50,319 nucleotides of DNA. It comes from Oehlia diaphana. Its lineage: Eukaryota > Glomeromycota > Glomeromycetes > Glomerales > Glomeraceae. A model generated the notes under the pieces. The model had not been told where the DNA came from. It saw only the letters and a program-made list of their open reading frames with translations, and searched no databases. Below are positions 44,400-50,319 of the stretch, in pieces. The stretch lies in the NCBI GenBank assembly GCA_003833135.1, contig QZLH01000381.1, positions 94,968-145,286 of the forward strand, written 5' to 3'. The position numbers and the translations under genes are program-made. How positions within the stretch are numbered: the first letter of the stretch is position 1; every line of letters begins with the position of its first letter.

Positions 44400-45005
44400 T
44401 AGTGTAATCTAAATGTCGCAGAATGCAACATCCAATAATTTTGTTCATGGCTTATATCGTGTGATGATTTTATTAGAACAATTAATTATTCTTTGAAAGA
44501 CATTTACAATTATTATAATTTATTATTTGTACGTCATACCTATTGTATTTGTCTGTATGTATTCTATGGTATTAACTAAGTCATTATATATATAAGACAA
44601 ATACGAGTGACAAATAGAATTTTAATTATCCTAGTTTTTTTTTTTTTTGATTCGAAAAAAAAAAAAATTTAAAATACGTAAATGCTTAATTTTTCTTATT
44701 TTAGTAATGGATAATATGACAATTAATTAAAAGAAAACGAATACGTTAAATTTCACATAAATATAACGATTTTAATAAAATGTAGAAAATAAAAATTTGT
44801 TTCCTAAAACCATTAAACATTAATAAATCAAAAAAATAATATTAATAAAAATAATAATAATTTAAAATATTGATTCATTCATGTAACATACATATACTAG
44901 AAATTTGATACTGACGGTGGGGTTATCAAAACCATTACAATTTTTAAAATTTAAATATTGATATATTTAATCGACTCTTGGTATGTTGTTCCTTATTTGT
45001 AATAT
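44400..45005. other. AT-rich stretch without a gene
   Basis: Only low-complexity sequence is seen. Confidence 0.5.
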
Positions 45006-45009
45006 CATG

Positions 45010-48000
45010 ATTTCCTGAGATTGTTGTAGTCAACCATATCATTAACTGCATCAAATTTAACATTTACTCTCATTGCTAATGGAATTCCTTGATTTCTAGG
45101 TAAATATTTTGGTACCATAAAGTTAAAAGATTTCGCATCACGCCGTTGATTATGAATATGTTGATTATGATATAATTGATTTAATCAAAACTATTAGTTG
45201 TCAAACTTGTAGGAGTTTGTCCAAATGAATTTTCGTGATATAAAGAACGAAAACTTTCGTTATCTTCAGCTGTAATCATAGATTCTTCTACTTAGATCAA
45301 TTTTTTTGAGATATACCAAAGGCCTTCTCTAAGAGACAAATGAAGATATCGATTATTCTCAAAATTTTAAGTGAATAAATTCTTATTAGTGACTTGTTAC
45401 AAAAGATATTCAGTTAATTTCTAGCTGAAATTAAGAATCGAGATAGATATTGGTGTATGATTGAATGATTTACTACGTTGTTTCTCTGATAAGTTTCTGT
45501 TTGTAACAATTTTTGTAATAATCTAAGCGTCTCATCCTTATCATTATCTCTATAATAATACGTGAAATGTTATCATTTAAACAAATTAACTAAAATTGAA
45601 AAAATTATTAAAATTTTATACATACACAACATAATGAGCAAGTGACCAGCCGTTACAATCCGTAATTCCAGGATCAGCTCCTTCTAATAAAGTTTTAATA
45701 CATTCGTTATAATTAAAATTTGGCAGCTAAAAGTAAAACAGTGATTTTCTTTTCATCAACTCTTATATCCAGAATTTCTTCAAGCGTTAATGGCTGTTCC
45801 CATCGTATCCTTTTGTTCTTTACTTTCTTGCTCTTTGTAAAATCTAATAAGTTCTTTGAAATGGTGTTTAGTTTCTAAATAATTCATAATTAAATAATTT
45901 TCTTCCAACTTTTTGAATATTTTCAATTGTACCCAGAACCCAGAATCGTTACTCTTAAATCTTTCAATTAATTGTAAGTATATTTTTGGGCAAACTTCTC
46001 TAACGCTTTTATTGGCCTATCGGAGAAAAGTATTACATACTTGCTATATTTCCATAATACGCAGCATAAGATAAGCACGAATTTATTAGAATAACTAGGA
46101 TCGAATGAATTCTCCAAGGATTTTTTCTTGCGACTGTTTATATTCAAACCTTGATAATCACTGGGTTTTTAAAAAAAAGTAAAATAAAAAAAAAAGGAAA
46201 GACAAATGTTAATCATAAGTTTCTCTTCATAATACAGTATAAGATAATAAGTATAATATACACAAAATTATTTTACTTTGATAGGAGTTTCTTCTTCAGG
46301 TTCTTTAATATCAAAGATAGAAAAAATATTCCCACCCACAGCATATCTTTTAAAAAGGAAAATGAGAATGAATTACTTATTTGATAATATTATTAGTTAT
46401 TATAAACAATTTTAAAATTATAATCAGACCTACTCGATAAGCAAATCTATCATATCTACGTATCCCAAATAAATAGAATCTGTCATCAGACTTCTTACAC
46501 CATGTCGATATGTACTATATGTATTATATACGTTAGCATTATTTCTAGAATTACTGAATTAGAGATATGACTAATTCCATTATTTTTAAAGTAGTGACCT
46601 GAATAGATACAATCAAAATTAATTGTAGGTTTGAAATATAATTGCTAAAAATTCTATAATCTTTCCATTAGCACATTGATATTTTCGGCCCAATCTAAAA
46701 TCTACTTTACCATTTCTAAATTATTTTTAAAGACTGCTACTTCCAATCCGCTTAAATCATTATAATTCACCATTCCGCTTTCTTTTAAGAATTCTTTGGG
46801 TAAAACGTCTTTGTTTGTGGAATTGCTTCGATACGTAAGAAATACATGTGCTATACAATTAGATACGGGCCTAAAATTGAGGGATTTCGATTGAGATTGA
46901 TTGTAAATATCCTTGGTGTTTAGTACTAAAAAATATATATGTTTACGCAACTCTATCTTTGTTATTTTTGTTCCGCTTTGAATTCAACTTCATATCCTAA
47001 AATTAAAAAAAAAAATTGTTCTAAAGAACCTTTTTTTTTTAAAAAAAAAAGATATACCCTTAAATAAATTAATCTTGTAACCCTTGCTGCATCATATCTA
47101 GGTCCATATGGTAAAATAAATATTTCATAATTATTATTTTCGAATTTAGTTTTATTGATGTTGCCTCTTCTTTTCTATTTCCTAGGTTCATATACACCGG
47201 ATTTGGATGACTTGGACGACAATTGCGTTCACGTCTTTTCCCTGCATATTTCGGGAGTGTTTAGATGACGTTCTAGTACGAGTAAATGAGCAAGACACTT
47301 AAGTTTTTCGAAACTTCTCTCATATATTGTAGGGTCAATTCTGGAACATTCTAGTGAATGAGCTTTTGATCTATTTATGGCAAAATAAAATTTAATTGAA
47401 TAAATAAATATATAAACCTATTTTAACAGAAGACGTAAAAAAATCACTTTGTATTACAAACCTCAAAACCTCTTTCAGTATATTTTGCCAAACTCATTTC
47501 ATATGATGGAGATCTTCTGGTTAAATCAATCACGTTACATTGTTTGATGATTACTTGATGAACTCTTGGTAAAGCCCAAACCTATACAACAAAGTTCAGG
47601 AATCATTAAAAGCAAAATCTATGTAATTAAGAAAATGTCTTACCCAACACTACAGAAATCAACATCAAAGCCGGTAAGAACCTTTGAAGGAGAATTATAT
47701 AACCGAAGTATAATCAAATAAATTTTATTAATATTATTAAATATGGAAAATTTAACCTTTAAATCAAATATTCATCGATAAACTTACTTGAATATAATAA
47801 TAGTCACACAGTGTTTACTTCGAATACACGTAACTTCCCAAGGAATAGCTTTACAAAAATTTTCATAAATCTCTTCCATTTTTTTCTTAGCTGCTTCCTC
47901 GTCCAATCCATAAATGAAAAGATTGATATCAGAGTTTTGATAGGCAATATTATGTGGACTATCATCATGAAGGCACGACAACACGAGCCACCCGTTTGTA

Positions 48001-48530
48001 TTGTGAGATAAAAAAAATTCTCGATTCTATTTTTTTTTTTTTTAAAGTAATTCGAATAAATTGGCATACCTGGAGACTCGCTAATTTTTTTTTTTATAAA
48101 AATCAAAAAATATTTTAATCAATTTGTAAATATCATTTACAGTATATCATTTTTCTCGTGAATAATATCCAAATTTTTATGAAATATTTCATTTCCACTG
48201 AAACAAATAGCAGGATCACTATGTTTTAGTATTCTTACTTCCGGTAAAGGCATAATGTACATTCCATCATAATCATCATTTCCGGCTTCATTATTGAAAA
48301 ATCTATTCTTAATTTTCCAAATATTTTATTTTCATATAAGTTAATCAATTTCAGATATGGTTGACGTATAATTTTAATTGGGTGGAGTTAATATTTTCAG
48401 GTTTTAAAGCAAACATTTGATGATAAATCGATTCTTCTGTCAAAGATGCTCGAATGCCATTGTCATTATTTCGAAAGGAAGATATTAAATATTTCACTAC
48501 AGATTGGTCTTTCACATAAATTGAAGTCTG
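45010..48530 (-). pseudogene. Multi-exon ankyrin-repeat family gene with many lesions
   Basis: Minus strand, N- to C-terminal. 48525-48360: SVVKYLISSFRNNDNGIRAS. 48300-48170: DDYDGMYIMPLPEVRIL. 48005-47800: HDDSPHNIAYQNSDINLFIY then GLDEEAAKKKMEEIYENF. About 47735-47650: SPSKVLTGFDVDFCS. 47585-47465: VWALPRVHQVIIKQCNVIDL. 47390-47050: IDPTIYERSFEKLK... 47000-46660 includes NYNDLSGLEVAVFKNNLEMV, ankyrin-like. 45720-45620: CIKTLLEGADPGITDCNGWS, a clear ankyrin repeat. 45300-45010 ends FNFMVPKYLPRNQGIPLAMR...NLRKS. GT-AG boundaries separate many blocks, as in a real gene, but stops and frame changes occur in several. The SDINLFIYG acidic motif recalls nucleotidyltransferase-type sites, which is speculation. 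Function unknown; ankyrin repeats bind proteins. Confidence 0.6.
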
Positions 48531-49310
48531 ATATCACTACTATTATTGATCAATAATGAGAGAGACAAGGGTGATCATTTCAAGTCGGACCAATTTACGC
48601 ATAATTTATAATTTCAGTTTATCAGCTGACAGCGATCACGAAATAATTTGAAATACTTGATATTTTCTTTTATTTTATTATTTAGCGCTAAATTATTATA
48701 CAAATGATTCAATGAAAACCGTTTATGGATTATTTTAACTAAATAAAAATTTGGCCGCAGGCGCAGTGAATTTGTGGCTTACTAATTCTAAACTAGTTAA
48801 ATCATAATGTAAAAATCTCGATATTATTCACACCCAGGTCATACAAACTAGTGCAATACAAATTACCATTGTTCTATCTTGAGAAAAGATTAGAAAATAA
48901 TGTCAATAGTAAAATAATTTATAGAAGCTTTCAATAATGTGAAAAAGGCTTTTGAAGGAATGACACAGCAAAAACAATTTATGAATCAGCCAGAGAAAAA
49001 AAAATTAACATTGAACTATGGACAATCTTTGTTTAAAAAAAGGAGATACGTTTCACATGAATTACATTGTTCTTTATTTAATTATTTAAACCAATTATAA
49101 CCGAATAACCAAATAAGCTAAGATATTTATTAGCCGCAGAATTTACTTTGTCTATGGTCATATTTTTGGGCATTTTTTTTTACTTTTATAGTTATCATGA
49201 GGTAAGGAGATAGGACGGGTAGGGCAGGCATGGACTAGGAACAAGACGGTCTTGGACTTTCGTCCGCAGCCAATTTCAAAAATTTCTTTAAAAAGATTTT
49301 TTTTTTTTTT
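48531..49310. other. Stretch with one weak open frame
   Basis: A plus-strand frame near 48902-49100 reads MSIVK, a stop, then FIEAFNNVKKAFEGMTQQKQ and LTLNYGQSLFKKRRYVSHEL. It may be a small relic. Nothing else is supported. Confidence 0.35.
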
Positions 49311-49313
49311 AGT

Positions 49314-49441
49314 AAATTATAGTCCTTTTCTTTAATTTGTAAATAAATTTTTTCATAATTAATAATGCATAGGTATTAAATTATAGTCCTTTTCTTTAAT
49401 TTGTAAATAAATTTTTTCATAATTAATAATGCATAGGTATT
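49314..49441. repeat. Perfect 64-bp tandem duplication
   Basis: Two copies (49314-49377 and 49378-49441), starting AAATTATAGTCCTTTTCTTT and ending GCATAGGTATT, are identical base for base. It is either a very recent duplication or an assembly effect. Confidence 0.85.
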
Positions 49442-49920
49442 ATTAATAGGAAATCATTATCATATTAATTGTGGTCCAGGAAAATGTCCGCACAACATTA
49501 TAATGATGGTGATTCTGGACACGGATAATGGACATGGGACTTTGAAAACATTGTCCCACCGATCAAGTGCTAAAACAAACGTGTGATATTAAAGTACGCA
49601 AGCATTTTAGAATTATTGCAATACAAAGTTGACGTACAGTTTTTGAAGGTATTACTAGAATATACTATGAAAAAAAATAAGTACTTGTTTATTAAAAGGT
49701 GACGTACAGTCATAATATCGTGACTGATAATAAAAAATTTCTTATTGAAAATAATGACTCATCATATGTAACATATGTAACACATAATAGTGTATAAAAC
49801 GCGATTTAATGACTCATACGTCATTAAAAAAGTTTTTCAACTAAATCAAACGATTTTTGTCGATTTATTTAAAACTATCAATAGGAAAATACATTTGATA
49901 GCAATAAAGTATAAAAATTC
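49442..49920. other. AT-rich stretch without a gene
   Basis: GACGTACAGT occurs twice (49632 and 49701) and ATGACTCAT-type palindromes recur near 49755 and 49810. No gene is seen. Confidence 0.4.
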
Positions 49921-49974
49921 GACTCATATATATAAAAGGTGATGAAATAAAATCACATAAAAATTTATTGCTTG

Positions 49975-50140
49975 AGGGTCTCTCTTTCTTAGGACTCCTC
50001 TCTTTTCTTTGGACTTTGGATTTCAGCACTTCACTCTTTTCTTTGGTCCTTTGGAACTACTCCTCTCTTTTCTTTGGGACCTCTCCTTTCTTTCTCTTTA
50101 GGAACTTCACTTCTTCTTTCTTTTGGTCTTTTGGGTTGAG
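49975..50140 (+). repeat. Pyrimidine-rich imperfect repeat downstream of a TATA-like box
   Basis: Four or five imperfect units built on CTCTTTTCTTTGG(G)AC, each about 28 bp, follow TATATAAAAGG at 49928-49938 by some 40 bp. This could be a transcript leader, for example the start of a gene or retroelement continuing past the window, or only a minisatellite. The plus-strand frame across it is low complexity and not convincing as protein. Confidence 0.45.
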
Positions 50141-50319
50141 TAAGTATCATTTCATGTTCTTACAAGAGAAAGGAACTCATGTGTACATGGTTCTGTTTGC
50201 TAGGCAATACATTTTGCTAATGACCAGCTGTAGCCTGAGAGAAACTGAGGTTCTATTATTGTTTTTGATGAATATTGTGGCAGTGTTCAGTGTTTATTGG
50301 ACTGCATGAAGTACCTCTA

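Noticed and set aside
1..50319. tRNA, rRNA or CRISPR loci
   Set aside because: I found no T-loop/acceptor pattern, rRNA-like GC block or regularly spaced repeat-spacer array.

Overview
The window looks like a scaffold piece from an arbuscular mycorrhizal fungus of the Rhizophagus type (Glomeromycotina). The DNA is very AT-rich. The genes have many short GT-AG introns and fall into families known to be expanded in that group: kinases with an N-terminal CxxC...CxxC module, BTB-BACK-TLDc proteins, HMG-box-like proteins, an ankyrin-repeat family and MULE-type transposase remnants. This assignment is inference; there is no rRNA, tRNA or mitochondrial marker here. I saw no CRISPR array and no bacterial-type operon.

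Layout. 1-725: a three-unit 151-bp tandem repeat with splice-like ends, then a GC-rich dispersed repeat. 725-4943: mostly empty, with a telomere-like minisatellite (2049-2208) and a decayed minus-strand coding remnant (about 3000-3690). 4944-11860: two tandem paralogous kinase genes on the minus strand, duplicated with their flanks; the second carries a TIR element in intron 1, which contains an assembly gap. A short inverted-repeat element (6953-7112) and two kinase relics (7776, about 12040) lie around them. 12200-19200: largely empty, with a transmembrane-tail remnant and a MULE transposase relic (16570-18415) that has telomere-like repeats in an intron. 19274-21049: a third kinase on the plus strand with a one-base frameshift. 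21590-24582: coding fragments and a decayed minus-strand gene of unknown function. 26428-28911: an HMG-box-like gene (minus) and a decayed relative (plus). 30414-32656: a fourth kinase (plus), interrupted by a gap and carrying a premature stop. 34437-34924: a broken small gene. 35436-38888: a BTB-BACK-TLDc gene whose first exon is split by a hAT-like insertion with an 8-bp target duplication. 40086-42315: a fifth kinase (plus) with a tail of seven short exons, one frameshift and one nonsense codon. 45010-48530: a decayed ankyrin-family gene (minus). 49300-50319: repeats.

How the parts fit. The intact kinases share one plan: a CxxC...CxxC module, a short linker, a TKL-like kinase domain with DLG in place of DFG, and a variable tail. 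Tail introns are phase 1, and in two genes the tail is a string of exons whose lengths are all multiples of three. The members range from apparently catalytic (HRD) through HQD to HQN, so the locus looks like an actively duplicating and decaying signalling family. Transposable elements insert into these genes. Both large N gaps are flanked by near-exact direct repeats of the contig ends, so they are probably overlaps that the assembler failed to merge.
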